A stretch of 61,906 bases of DNA from contig NZ_PIGG01000061.1 in assembly GCF_002924445.1 (NCBI RefSeq), positions 1 to 61,906 of the forward strand. The letters run 5' to 3'. The notes beneath the pieces are model-generated. The model saw only the letters and a program-made list of their open reading frames with translations. It had not been told where the DNA came from and did no database searches. Made by a program: the position numbers and the translations under genes. Source of the stretch: Minwuia thermotolerans. GTDB lineage: Bacteria; Pseudomonadota; Alphaproteobacteria; Minwuiales; Minwuiaceae. Positions 16,072 through 24,254 of the stretch are shown here, one piece after another. How positions within the stretch are numbered: position 1 is the first letter of the stretch; the number at the start of each line of letters is the position of its first letter.

Positions 16072-16838
16072 CAGGCGCTCTCGCCGCCGTCGATGGCGAT
16101 GACCTGGCCGTTGACCGAGCGCGCGCCGGGCCCCGCCAGCCAGAGCGCCAGATCGGCGATCTCGTCGGTCTCGATCAGGCGCTTCTGCGGATTGAATTTC
16201 ACCAGCTCCGCGCGGGCCTCCTCCTCGGAGCGGCCGGTCTTCTCCACGATGTTGGCGATGGTCTGCGCCGTCATCGGTGTCTCGATGAAGCCCGGGCAGA
16301 TGGCGTTGACGGTGATGTTCTTCCCCGCAAGTTCCAGCGCCAGCGCGCGGGTGAGCCCCACCGCGGCGTGCTTGGAGGCGACATAGCCGGCCACATAGGC
16401 ATAGCCCTTCAGGCCGGCGGTGGAGGCGATGTTGACGATGCGCCCGCCGCCCATGTCGGCCATGGGCTTCGCCGCCGCGCGGCAGCAGAGAAAGACGCCG
16501 CGGGCGTTCGCCGCCATCATCCGGTCGAAATGATCGACCGACATGCGCGACAGCGGCGCCGAACCCGACATGCCGGCATTGTTGACCAGCACGCCTATGG
16601 GGCCGCCCGCTTCCGCCGCCTGCTCAAACAGGCGGGCCACATCGTCCTCGACCGAGACATCCGCCGCGATTGCGTGGACCGCGCCGCCCATTTCGCCGGC
16701 CGCCTTCGCCAGCGCCTCGGCCTTGCGGCCGGTGATGGTGACCGGGTGGCCGGCAGCCATAAACCGCTCCGCCACCGCGCGGCCGACGCCCTGCGCGCCG
16801 CCGGTCACCAGGACATGGGCCTTGCCGCTCTCGCTCAT
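16071..16838 (-). CDS. Short-chain dehydrogenase/reductase (3-hydroxyacyl-CoA dehydrogenase type)
   Basis: This 255-residue classical SDR has the cofactor motif TGGAQGVG (residues 12-19), NNAG, the catalytic Ser in NIASTAG and the YVASK Tyr/Lys pair. The C-terminal RSVNGQVIAIDGG stretch is also typical. It is first in the operon, directly behind the palindromic operator. In aryl-CoA pathways SDRs of this type oxidise a 3-hydroxyacyl-CoA or a dihydrodiol. 3-hydroxybutyrate dehydrogenase is an alternative reading. Substrate is not determinable from sequence. Confidence 0.85.
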   Translation of the reverse strand: MSESGKAHVLVTGGAQGVGRAVAERFMAAGHPVTITGRKAEALAKAAGEMGGAVHAIAADVSVEDDVARLFEQAAEAGGPIGVLVNNAGMSGSAPLSRMSVDHFDRMMAANARGVFLCCRAAAKPMADMGGGRIVNIASTAGLKGYAYVAGYVASKHAAVGLTRALALELAGKNITVNAICPGFIETPMTAQTIANIVEKTGRSEEEARAELVKFNPQKRLIETDEIADLALWLAGPGARSVNGQVIAIDGGESA

Positions 16839-16859
16839 GTTTCCGCCGCCTTCACCGAA

Positions 16860-16881
16860 ATTACTTTAAGCTTAAAATAAT
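16860..16881. promoter_or_regulatory. Putative MarR operator (22-bp palindrome, TTTAAGCTTAAA core)
   Basis: The 22 bases read the same on both strands except for one C/A pair. The core is TTTAAGCTTAAA and the outer arms are ATTA and TAAT. It lies 21 bases upstream of the SDR start and covers the predicted -10. Its length and AT-rich symmetry match MarR-family sites. Occupancy would block the SDR-MarR-OYE-ligase-cupin operon and could also affect the divergent GMC gene. Confidence 0.7.
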
Positions 16882-16902
16882 CCGGTCCGCCGCGGCGCGC
16901 AA
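16874..16902 (-). promoter_or_regulatory. Predicted promoter of the SDR-MarR-ligase operon
   Basis: On the minus strand TTGCGC (16897-16902) and TATTTT (16874-16879) are 17 bases apart. The -10 sits inside the palindromic operator, which is a classic repressor layout. The boxes are only moderately close to consensus. Confidence 0.45.
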
Positions 16903-16915
16903 GCGCGGCGCAATA

Positions 16916-16944
16916 TTGACCGCCGGTCATTTATGCGTTGCAGT
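16916..16944 (+). promoter_or_regulatory. Possible promoter and small operator of the GMC oxidoreductase gene
   Basis: TTGACC (16916-16921) is followed after 17 bases by TGCAGT (16939-16944). The -35 is good, the -10 poor. It overlaps the exact inverted repeat TGACC-GCC-GGTCA (16917-16929), which could be a regulator site. Confidence 0.35.
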
Positions 16945-16975
16945 CCGGCGAAAGAGACAGAGGGAGGGGGACGCG

Positions 16976-18568
16976 GTGGCGTCATTCGATTACGTGATCG
17001 TCGGCGGCGGTTCCGCCGGCTGCGTGCTGGCCAGCCGGCTCTCCGAAGACCCGGACGTGACGGTCTGCCTGCTGGAGGCGGGGCCGGCGAAGCAGGACTG
17101 GTCGGTGCGCGTGCCCGCCGGGCTCATCAAGACGATGAAGGATCCGAACAGCAACTGGCTGCTCAGGACCGCGCCACAGAGAAACCTGGACAACCGCGAA
17201 CTGTTCTGGCCCCGCGGCAAGGTGATGGGCGGCTCCAGCGCCATCAACGGCATGGTCTATATCCGCGGCCACCGCGACGACTACGACCGCTGGGCCAACG
17301 AGGAAGGCTGCACGGGCTGGGACTGGCGGACGGTGCTGCCCTATTTCCGCCGCTCCGAGCACAACGAGCGTCTGACCGACGACCTGCATGGCATCGGCGG
17401 GCCGCTCAACGTCGCCGACCCCCGCTCGCCCAATCCGATGTCACGGATGTACGTCGAAAGCTGCGCCGCCCAGCAGATCGCCGAGAACGAGGACTTCAAC
17501 GGCGACCGCCAGGAGGGCGCCGGCCTCTACCAGCTCACCCAGAAGGACGGCAGCCGCTGCAGCGCCTTTCACGCCTATCTGGAGGGCGTGGCGCGGCCCA
17601 ATCTGGAGATCGTCGACCTGGCCCATGCCAACCGGGTGCTGATCGAGGAGGGCCGCGCCGTCGGCGTCGCCTACAACCGCGGCAACGAGGTCGTCGAGGT
17701 CAGGGCGAACCGCGAAGTGTTGCTGGCCGGCGGCGCGGTGCACAGCCCGCAACTGCTCATGCTGTCGGGCGTCGGGCCGGGCGAGGAGCTGAAGGCCTTC
17801 GAGATCCCCGTGAAGGCCGACCGGCCATCGGTGGGGCAGAACCTGCAGGACCATCTCGACGTCTCGGTGGTCGCCCGCACCACGACCGCGCTGGGCTTCG
17901 CCTTCACCATGAAGGGGTTGTGGATGGGCCTCCGGGCGCTGCGCGAATACCGCCGCGGCCGTACCGGCATGCTGACCAGCAACTTCGCCGAGGCCGGCGC
18001 CTTCGTGCGCTCGACGCCGGAGAAGGAGCTGCCCGACCTGCAGTATCACTTCCTTCCGGTGGTCAGCGACAGCCATGGCCAGAACCGCATCAAGGCGCAC
18101 GGCGTCACCCTGCACTGCTGCGACCTGCGCCCGAAGAGCCGCGGGCGGGTCGGGCTGCAGTCGCCCGATCCGCTGGCGCCGCCGCTGATCGACCCGAACT
18201 ACCTGGACCACGAGGACGACCTGGCGGCGCAAAGGCGCGGCGTCGCGATCGGCCGGCGGATGCTGTCGGCCGCGCCGCTCGGCGAGCATGTGGGGGCGGA
18301 GATCTATCCCGGTCCCGGCGTCGAATCGGAGGCGGATATCGACGCCTTCATCCGCCGCAAGGCGGAGACGATCTACCATCCCGTCGGCACCTGCCGCATG
18401 GGCTCCGACCGGGAATCGGTGGTCGACCCGGAATGCCGCGTCCGCGGCGTCGAGAGACTGAGGGTGATCGACGCCTCGGTGATGCCCAGCCTGATCGGCG
18501 GCAACACCAACGCGCCGACCATCATGATCGCCGAGCGCATGTCGGACCTGATGCGCGGACGGGCCTGA
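16976..18568 (+). CDS. GMC-family FAD oxidoreductase (choline/alcohol dehydrogenase-like)
   Basis: This 530-residue flavoprotein starts at GTG 16976 behind GGAGGGGGA. The frame extends further upstream but without a ribosome binding site. The FAD-binding VGGGSAGCVLASRLSEDP is near the N-terminus, GMC signature 1 PRGKVMGGSSAINGMVYIRG around residues 76-95, and signature 2 GAVHSPQLLMLSGVGP around 250. The catalytic His is in YHPVGTCRMG and the Asn in GGNTNAPT near the C-terminus. GMC enzymes oxidise alcohols such as choline or alkanols, passing electrons to a quinone or cytochrome. It is divergent from the SDR operon and may share its control. Confidence 0.87.
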   Translation: MASFDYVIVGGGSAGCVLASRLSEDPDVTVCLLEAGPAKQDWSVRVPAGLIKTMKDPNSNWLLRTAPQRNLDNRELFWPRGKVMGGSSAINGMVYIRGHRDDYDRWANEEGCTGWDWRTVLPYFRRSEHNERLTDDLHGIGGPLNVADPRSPNPMSRMYVESCAAQQIAENEDFNGDRQEGAGLYQLTQKDGSRCSAFHAYLEGVARPNLEIVDLAHANRVLIEEGRAVGVAYNRGNEVVEVRANREVLLAGGAVHSPQLLMLSGVGPGEELKAFEIPVKADRPSVGQNLQDHLDVSVVARTTTALGFAFTMKGLWMGLRALREYRRGRTGMLTSNFAEAGAFVRSTPEKELPDLQYHFLPVVSDSHGQNRIKAHGVTLHCCDLRPKSRGRVGLQSPDPLAPPLIDPNYLDHEDDLAAQRRGVAIGRRMLSAAPLGEHVGAEIYPGPGVESEADIDAFIRRKAETIYHPVGTCRMGSDRESVVDPECRVRGVERLRVIDASVMPSLIGGNTNAPTIMIAERMSDLMRGRA

Positions 18569-18601
18569 CAGCCGCCCCCCTTGTCGGTGTATGGTCGGGC
18601 C

Positions 18602-20017
18602 ATGTCAGGCGCACCGAACGAATCAGGCTCCAACATCCCCGCCTTCACCGTCAGCGAGCTGTCGATGAAGCTGAAGCGGACGCTGGAGGACGCCTTCGGC
18701 CATGTCGTCCTGCGCGGCGAGATTTCCGGCTTCAAGCGCGCCGCCTCGGGCCATCTCTATTTCGGCCTTAAGGATGACAAGGCGGTCATCGACGGGATCG
18801 TCTGGCGCGGCCAGGCGGCGAAGCTGAACTTCCGCCCCGAAGACGGGCTGGAAGTGCTCTGCCGGGGTCGGGTGACCAGCTATCCGGCGCGGTCCAAGTA
18901 CCAGATCGTGGTCGAGAGCATGGAGCCCGCCGGCGAGGGCGCGCTGATGGCGCTGCTGGAACAGCGCCGGCGCAAGCTGCAGGCGGAGGGACTGTTCGCG
19001 CCCGAGCGCAAGCGTCCCCTGCCCTGGCTGCCCGAAATCATCGGCGTGGTCACCAGCCCGACGGGCGCGGTGATCCGCGACATCCTCCACCGCCTGCAGG
19101 ACCGGTTTCCGCGCCGGGTCATTCTCTGGCCCGTGCTGGTGCAAGGCGAGACCGCTGCCGAGCAGGTCGCCCGCGCCGTCGAGGGCTTCAACCGCTTCAC
19201 CGCACCGGACCGGCCGGATCTGCTCATCGTCGCCCGGGGCGGCGGCTCGATCGAGGACCTCTGGGCCTTCAACGAGGAAGTCGCCGTCCGCGCCGTCGCG
19301 GAGAGCGAAATCCCCGTGATCTCGGCGGTCGGGCACGAGACCGACACCACGCTGATCGACCATGCCGCCGACCGGCGCGCGCCGACGCCCACCGCCGCCG
19401 CCGAGATGGCCGTACCGGTCCGCGCCGAGATCGCCATGCAGGTCGGCGATCTGTCGCGCCGCAGCCTGGGCGCGCTCCGGCGACTGCAGGTGGAGCGACG
19501 CAACGCGCTCACCGGCCTGGCGCGCGGCATTGTCGACCCGCGCCGGCTGCTGCAGCAGCATGGCCAGCGCCTCGACGACCTGGGCGACGCGCTGGGCCGC
19601 GCGCTCCGCATCGGCACGGCCCGGGGCCGGCAGCGCCTGACCGAGAGCGCCGGGGGCTTGCGGCCGCAACTGCTTCGCCAGCCGATCCGCGATGGCCGTG
19701 AGGGGCTGGGCCGCGCTGCGCTGGCGCTGGAGCGCGACTTCGGCCGACTGCAGCGCGACCGCCGCCAGCGCCTCGACGGGACGGCGCGGCTGCTTGAAGT
19801 CTTTTCCTACAAGGCGACGCTGCAGCGTGGTTTCGCCGTCATTCGCGACGATGCCGGCCAGCCGCTGACCCGCGCCGCGGCAGTGCAGGCGGGTGCCGCG
19901 CTCGAGATCGAGTTCGCCGACGGCCGCCGCAACGCGGTCGCCGCGGGCGACGGCAAACCCGCCGTGCGCCGGGCGAAGGACGCGGCGAAGAGGCCCGAGC
20001 AAGGAGACCTGTTCTGA
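18602..20017 (+). CDS. xseA: Exodeoxyribonuclease VII large subunit
   Basis: This 471-residue protein has an N-terminal OB fold (FTVSELSMKLKRTLEDAFGH and LRGEISGFKRAASGHLYFGL) followed by the XseA catalytic core. The core shows GVVTSPTGAVIRDILHRL, LIVARGGGSIEDLWAFNEE and SAVGHETDTTLIDHAADRRA. A long coiled-coil C-terminal half follows, as in other XseA. It degrades single-stranded DNA with the small subunit XseB, whose gene is not in the window. I chose the ATG at 18602. A TTG seven codons earlier is also possible and neither has a strong ribosome binding site. Confidence 0.95.
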   Translation: MSGAPNESGSNIPAFTVSELSMKLKRTLEDAFGHVVLRGEISGFKRAASGHLYFGLKDDKAVIDGIVWRGQAAKLNFRPEDGLEVLCRGRVTSYPARSKYQIVVESMEPAGEGALMALLEQRRRKLQAEGLFAPERKRPLPWLPEIIGVVTSPTGAVIRDILHRLQDRFPRRVILWPVLVQGETAAEQVARAVEGFNRFTAPDRPDLLIVARGGGSIEDLWAFNEEVAVRAVAESEIPVISAVGHETDTTLIDHAADRRAPTPTAAAEMAVPVRAEIAMQVGDLSRRSLGALRRLQVERRNALTGLARGIVDPRRLLQQHGQRLDDLGDALGRALRIGTARGRQRLTESAGGLRPQLLRQPIRDGREGLGRAALALERDFGRLQRDRRQRLDGTARLLEVFSYKATLQRGFAVIRDDAGQPLTRAAAVQAGAALEIEFADGRRNAVAAGDGKPAVRRAKDAAKRPEQGDLF

Positions 20018-20811
20018 TGCGTAGCGTTCTCGCGTTCCTCGTTCTCTGCTTCGCCCTGCCCGCCGCCGCCTACGAGATTTCCGGCAACGCCGTGCAGGGC
20101 GGGATGCTGACGGGCCGCACCGAACCGGGAACCGAAGTGCTGTTGAACGGCGAGCCGATCCGGGTCTCGCCCGACGGGCGGTTCGTGCTGGGCTTCGGCC
20201 GCGACCACGGCGGGACCGTCGAGCTCAGGGTCGGTGACAGCGTGGCCACGCTGGTGGTCGGCAAGCGCAATTACGACATCCAGCGGATAGATGGCCTGCC
20301 GGAGAAGATGGTGACGCCGGACGCCGAGGCGCTGGAGCGCATCCGCCGCGAGGCTGCAGATATCGCGGAGGTCCGCGCGATCGACACGCCCGAGACCTTT
20401 TTCGCACAAGCCTGGCGCTGGCCGACGGTGGGTATCGTCTCCGGCGTCTTCGGCAGCCAGCGGGTTCTCAACGGGGAACCCCGCCGGCCGCATTTCGGCA
20501 TCGATATCGCCGCCGACACGGGAACGGCGGTTCACGCGCCCACCGACGCCATCGTGCGCCTGGCAGCGCCCGACCTCTATTTCACCGGCGGCACGGTGAT
20601 GCTGGACCATGGCCACGGCGTCACCAGCGTCTACTCCCACCTCTCTTCGATCGGCGTCGAGGTCGGTCAGCGCGTGGCGCAAGGCGAGAAGATCGCCGAG
20701 GTCGGCTCTACCGGCCGCTCCACGGGGCCGCATCTGGACTGGCGCGTGAACTGGTTCGGAGAGCGCCTCGATCCGGCGCTCCTGGCCGGCCCGATGCCGG
20801 AGAGGCCCTAG
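20017..20811 (+). CDS. M23-family (LytM) metallopeptidase
   Basis: This exported 264-residue protein has a signal peptide (MRSVLAFLVLCFALPAAA, cut near residue 18) and a beta-rich N-terminal domain that resembles the LysM-less N-domain of such peptidases. The M23 domain occupies about residues 125-250, with zinc ligands in RPHFGIDIA, YSHLSS and GPHLDWRV. It would cut peptidoglycan cross-links in the periplasm or act as a divisome activator. All zinc ligands are present, so it should be active. It overlaps the xseA stop by one base. Its 3' end overlaps the convergent aminotransferase by 4 bases. Confidence 0.9.
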   Translation: MRSVLAFLVLCFALPAAAYEISGNAVQGGMLTGRTEPGTEVLLNGEPIRVSPDGRFVLGFGRDHGGTVELRVGDSVATLVVGKRNYDIQRIDGLPEKMVTPDAEALERIRREAADIAEVRAIDTPETFFAQAWRWPTVGIVSGVFGSQRVLNGEPRRPHFGIDIAADTGTAVHAPTDAIVRLAAPDLYFTGGTVMLDHGHGVTSVYSHLSSIGVEVGQRVAQGEKIAEVGSTGRSTGPHLDWRVNWFGERLDPALLAGPMPERP

Positions 20812-21980
20812 AGATTCGCCTTCAGCCAGCCGGCGATGCGGTCCATGGCTTCCTCGATGTTCTCGATCGAGCTGGCGTAGGAGAACCTGAGATAGCCCTC
20901 GCCCAGCACGCCGAAGCTGGTGCCGGCGATGGCGGCGACCCCGGTTTCCTGCAGCAGGCGATCCTGCAACGTACCGGAATCCAGCCCCGTCGCGGTGATG
21001 TTGGGGAAGGCGTAGAACGCCCCCTTCGGCGTGACGCAGGAGACGCCCGTCAGTTCGTTCAGCCGTTCGACGATCCGCTTCCGGCGCCGGTCGAAGGCCG
21101 CGACCATCTCCGCCACGGCGTCCTGGGGCCCCTGCAGCGCCTCGATACCGGCATACTGGGTGGCGGCGTTGACGCAGGAGTGGGTATTGACCGCCAGCTT
21201 GGCCGCCAGCGGCGCAAGCTGCTTCGGCCAGAGTCCCCAGCCCAGCCGCCAGCCCGTCATGGCATAGGTCTTCGACCAGCCGTCGAGCACGATCAGCCGG
21301 TCGCGGATCGACGGGTAGTCCATCAGGGTGACGTGATCCAGGCCGTCATAGGTCATGCAGGAATAGATCTCGTCCGACATGATGGCGACGTCGGGATGCT
21401 TCTCCAGCCCCGTGACCAGCTTCTCGATCTCGGCGCGCGGAACGACGCCGCCCGTCGGATTGGCCGGCGAGTTCAGGATGATCAGCCGCGTGCGCTCGTT
21501 GATCTGGCCCAGCACTTCATCGGCGGAGAAGGAAAACCCGGTCTTCTCGTAGAGACGTATCGGCACCGCCTTCGCACCGGAGAACTGGATCATGGAGCGG
21601 TAGATCGGAAAGCCCGGATCGGGATAGAGGATCTCCGTCCCCGGCTGACCGAAGATCAGCATCGCGAAGGCCATGGTCACCTTGCCGCCGGGCACGCAGA
21701 CGATCAGGTCCGGGTCGACATCGTGGCCGTAGCGGCGGTGGATGTCCGCGGCCACCGCCTCGCGCAGCGCCGGGATGCCGTTGGCCGGCGTGTAGCCGTG
21801 ATGTCCGTCGGCCAGCGCCTTGCGTCCGGCCTCGACCACGTTCGCCGGCGTCGGGAAGTCGGGCTGGCCGATCCCGAGATTGATCACCGAGCGGCCCTGC
21901 GCGGCCAGGGCGTTGGCGCGGGCCAGCACCTCGAAGGCTGTCTCGGTACCCAGATGGCTCATCCGTTCGGCCAGGATCAT
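20808..21980 (-). CDS. PLP-dependent class I/II aminotransferase
   Basis: This 390-residue fold-type I enzyme has the PLP lysine at K237 (VLDGWSKTYAMTGWRLGWG), NPTGG at 174-178 and the substrate-carboxylate Arg region YLRFSYASS near the C-terminus. It resembles the aspartate and aromatic aminotransferase group (subgroup I-gamma), with LGIGQPDFPTPANVVEAG near the start. It transfers amino groups between an amino acid and 2-oxoglutarate in the cytoplasm. The exact amino donor is not visible. It is convergent with the M23 gene and has its own predicted promoter. Confidence 0.88.
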   Translation of the reverse strand: MILAERMSHLGTETAFEVLARANALAAQGRSVINLGIGQPDFPTPANVVEAGRKALADGHHGYTPANGIPALREAVAADIHRRYGHDVDPDLIVCVPGGKVTMAFAMLIFGQPGTEILYPDPGFPIYRSMIQFSGAKAVPIRLYEKTGFSFSADEVLGQINERTRLIILNSPANPTGGVVPRAEIEKLVTGLEKHPDVAIMSDEIYSCMTYDGLDHVTLMDYPSIRDRLIVLDGWSKTYAMTGWRLGWGLWPKQLAPLAAKLAVNTHSCVNAATQYAGIEALQGPQDAVAEMVAAFDRRRKRIVERLNELTGVSCVTPKGAFYAFPNITATGLDSGTLQDRLLQETGVAAIAGTSFGVLGEGYLRFSYASSIENIEEAMDRIAGWLKANL

Positions 21981-22007
21981 CTTTCCCTCCCCTGCGCTGA
22001 CGCTTTT

Positions 22008-22036
22008 GGTTTAGTGCCTTCCCAAACCCGCCGCAA
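22008..22036 (-). promoter_or_regulatory. Predicted promoter of the aminotransferase gene
   Basis: On the minus strand TTGCGG (22031-22036) and TAAACC (22008-22013) are separated by 17 bases and lie about 28 bases from the start codon. The inverted pair TTTGG/CCAAA (22005-22026) surrounds the -10. Confidence 0.4.
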
Positions 22037-22079
22037 TTGTGGTCATTGACGGCAAACGCGAACAAGGAGGCGGATCGGG

Positions 22080-22940
22080 ATGAGGGAGATCGAGGACAGG
22101 ATCGCGTTCGTCACCGGCGGCGCCAGCGGCATCGGCCTGGCGGTGGCGAAGGCCCTGGTGAACCGTGGCGCGCGGGTCATGCTGGCGGACATCGACGCCG
22201 ACGCGCTGGCGCTGGCGAAGGCGGAGATCGGCCAGGCGGCGGAGGGCGTCGTCTGCGACGTGGCCAGCGCGCAGAGCGTCGAAGAGGCCGCGCAGGCGAC
22301 CATCGACGCCTTCGGCAAGGTGCATATGGTCTTCAACAACGCCGGCGTCGGCCTGGGCGGCAAGCCGGGCGAGGTCAGCCTGAAGGACTGGCGCTGGATC
22401 GTGGACATCAACCTGATGGGCGTGGTCCACGGCGTCGAGACCTTCCTGCCCCTGATCCGCGGGCACGGCGAGGGCGGCCACATCGTCAATACCGCCTCCA
22501 TGGCCGGCCACTGGGCGAATCCGATGATGGGCCCCTACTGCGCCACCAAATTCGCCGTCGTCGGCTATTCCGAATGTCTCCGCCAGGCGCTTGCGCCCGA
22601 AGGCATCGGCGTCTCGGTCCTCTGCCCCGGCTGGGTGAAGACGGCGATCACCGACAGCGGCAAGCGGCGGCCGTCCGGCCCGCCCGCGGGTGCGAGCGTC
22701 CTGTCGGGAGCCGAAGCGGTGGGCGGCAACGACTCCTCGACCGTCACCGACCTGATCGCCCACGGCATGCCGCCGGAGGTGCTGGCCGACTGGGTGACGC
22801 AGTGCGTCCAGGACAACCGGCTCTATATCTTCAGCCACGCGGTGATGGAGCCGGTGATCGGCATGCGCCACCAGGCGATCAAGGCCGACTATGCCGCCGC
22901 CATCGCCAACGAGTCGCTGACGAAGAACCAGACGAGTTGA
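22080..22940 (+). CDS. Short-chain dehydrogenase/reductase
   Basis: This 286-residue classical SDR has TGGASGIG (residues 13-20), the DIDAD acidic patch selecting NAD(H), FNNAGVG, the catalytic serine in NTASMAG and the YCATK Tyr/Lys pair. The ATG at 22080 follows AAGGAGG by 9 bases. The C-terminal segment beyond residue 200 is long and variable, as in 3-hydroxyacyl or steroid-type SDRs. It is followed 36 bases later by an MFS transporter gene, so import and oxidation of one compound is a possible theme, by inference. Confidence 0.85.
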   Translation: MREIEDRIAFVTGGASGIGLAVAKALVNRGARVMLADIDADALALAKAEIGQAAEGVVCDVASAQSVEEAAQATIDAFGKVHMVFNNAGVGLGGKPGEVSLKDWRWIVDINLMGVVHGVETFLPLIRGHGEGGHIVNTASMAGHWANPMMGPYCATKFAVVGYSECLRQALAPEGIGVSVLCPGWVKTAITDSGKRRPSGPPAGASVLSGAEAVGGNDSSTVTDLIAHGMPPEVLADWVTQCVQDNRLYIFSHAVMEPVIGMRHQAIKADYAAAIANESLTKNQTS

Positions 22941-22976
22941 CGTGCTCCACGACCAAGGTTCACGCGGGCTGTGTCC

Positions 22977-24164
22977 ATGACCGCCCCCGACCTTTCGCGC
23001 GCCGGCGGCGGGCCGACGGGCTGGTCGGTCCGCCTTTCGCTGTTCTACGGCTGTTTCTTCCTGACCGCCGGCGTGATGATGCCCTGGTTCCCGGTCTATC
23101 TCGACGCCCGCGGACTGACGGCGGACCAGATCGGCCTGCTGCTCGCTGTCGGCTTCTGGATCAAGCCGCTGGCGAATCCGCTGGGCAGCCGCTGGGCGGA
23201 CCTGAGCGGGGAGCGGCGGCGGCCGATCGTGCTTCTGGTCATCTGCGCCGGCGCCGCCTTTGCGCTCTATTCGCAGGCCGACCATTTCGCGCTCTTCCTC
23301 GCCATCGCCCTGCTGATGCAGGCGTTCAACTCGCCGGTGCTGCCGCTCGCCGACAACGTCACCATGACGGCGGCCGCGGAGCGCGGCATCGACTACGGGC
23401 GTGTCCGTCTATGGGGCTCGATCACCTTCATCGGCGCAGCCTATGGCGCGGGCTGGCTGCTGGAGGGCCGCGACGCGGACGTCATCCTCTGGCTGGTTGT
23501 GGGCGGCTTCGTGCTGACCGCCCTGGCTTCCGCGGGCCTGCCCGACATCCGCTTCTCCCGGCCCGAACAGCGCCGGCGCAACCCCTTCGCGCTCCTCGGC
23601 CATCCGATGTTCGCCATCTTCCTGCTGGCGACCGGTTTCAACTCGGCCGCCCACGCAGTCCTCTACGGCTTCGGCTCGCTGCACTGGAAGAGCATCGGCC
23701 TTTCGGAGGCCGAGATCGGCGTGCTCTGGGCCGTGGGCGTGGTCGCCGAGATCGTGCTCTTCGCCCTGTCTCGGCGGGTGATCGGTCGGATCGGCCCCCT
23801 CGCCCTTCTGCTGATCGGCTGCGCCTCGGGCCTGGTGCGCTGGACGCTCACCGCCTGGGCCGAAACGTTCTGGCCGCTGTTCGGGCTGCAGGTGCTGCAC
23901 GCCTTCACCTTCGGCGCGGCCCATCTGGGGGCCATGCACTTCATTCAGCGGGCCGCGCCGGACGGCATGTCGGCCACAGCGCAGGGCCTCTTCGCCGCCT
24001 TCGGCATGGGGCTGTTCATGGGCTTCGGCGCCATCGCCGCGGGTCAGCTCTACGGCGTCTTCGGCGGCCAGGCCTATCTGGCGATGGCCGCGCTGTCGGC
24101 AGTCTCGACCGTCGCCGCACTGATCCTGCTCCGGCGCTGGGACGGGCGGCGGCTTAGTCTTTGA
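22977..24164 (+). CDS. MFS transporter, phenylpropionate-permease (PPP)-like
   Basis: This 395-residue protein has twelve predicted membrane helices and an N-terminal pattern FLTAGVMMPWFPVYLDARGL typical of the MFS_1_like/HcaT group that moves 3-phenylpropionate or related compounds. The RVRLWGSITFIGAAYGAGWL stretch in helix 5 is also typical. A GTG two codons earlier (22971) is an alternative start. Neither has a strong ribosome binding site. It could be a proton-driven uptake system for an aromatic acid, which fits the catabolic theme of the window. Substrate is not proven. Confidence 0.82.
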   Translation: MTAPDLSRAGGGPTGWSVRLSLFYGCFFLTAGVMMPWFPVYLDARGLTADQIGLLLAVGFWIKPLANPLGSRWADLSGERRRPIVLLVICAGAAFALYSQADHFALFLAIALLMQAFNSPVLPLADNVTMTAAAERGIDYGRVRLWGSITFIGAAYGAGWLLEGRDADVILWLVVGGFVLTALASAGLPDIRFSRPEQRRRNPFALLGHPMFAIFLLATGFNSAAHAVLYGFGSLHWKSIGLSEAEIGVLWAVGVVAEIVLFALSRRVIGRIGPLALLLIGCASGLVRWTLTAWAETFWPLFGLQVLHAFTFGAAHLGAMHFIQRAAPDGMSATAQGLFAAFGMGLFMGFGAIAAGQLYGVFGGQAYLAMAALSAVSTVAALILLRRWDGRRLSL

Positions 24165-24189
24165 CGCCCTCCCCCGCCTCGTCTAATCC
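24161..24189 (+). promoter_or_regulatory. Predicted promoter of the bifunctional beta-oxidation gene
   Basis: TTGACG (24161-24166) and TAATCC (24184-24189) are exactly 17 bases apart, a good sigma70-type match. The -35 overlaps the stop codon of the MFS gene. The start codon is 66 bases from the -10, leaving a leader of about 60 nt. Confidence 0.55.
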
Positions 24190-24254
24190 ATGCGGCAAGG
24201 GCGGTCCCGCCAGGGACGCCAGCCGCAAATCGGATCGAGAGGGAGGGAGCCGCC

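Noticed and set aside
16933-18771. A 612-codon frame overlapping the GMC gene in another phase
   Set aside because: Its translation is Arg/Pro-rich without any motif, whereas the accepted frame has full GMC signatures.
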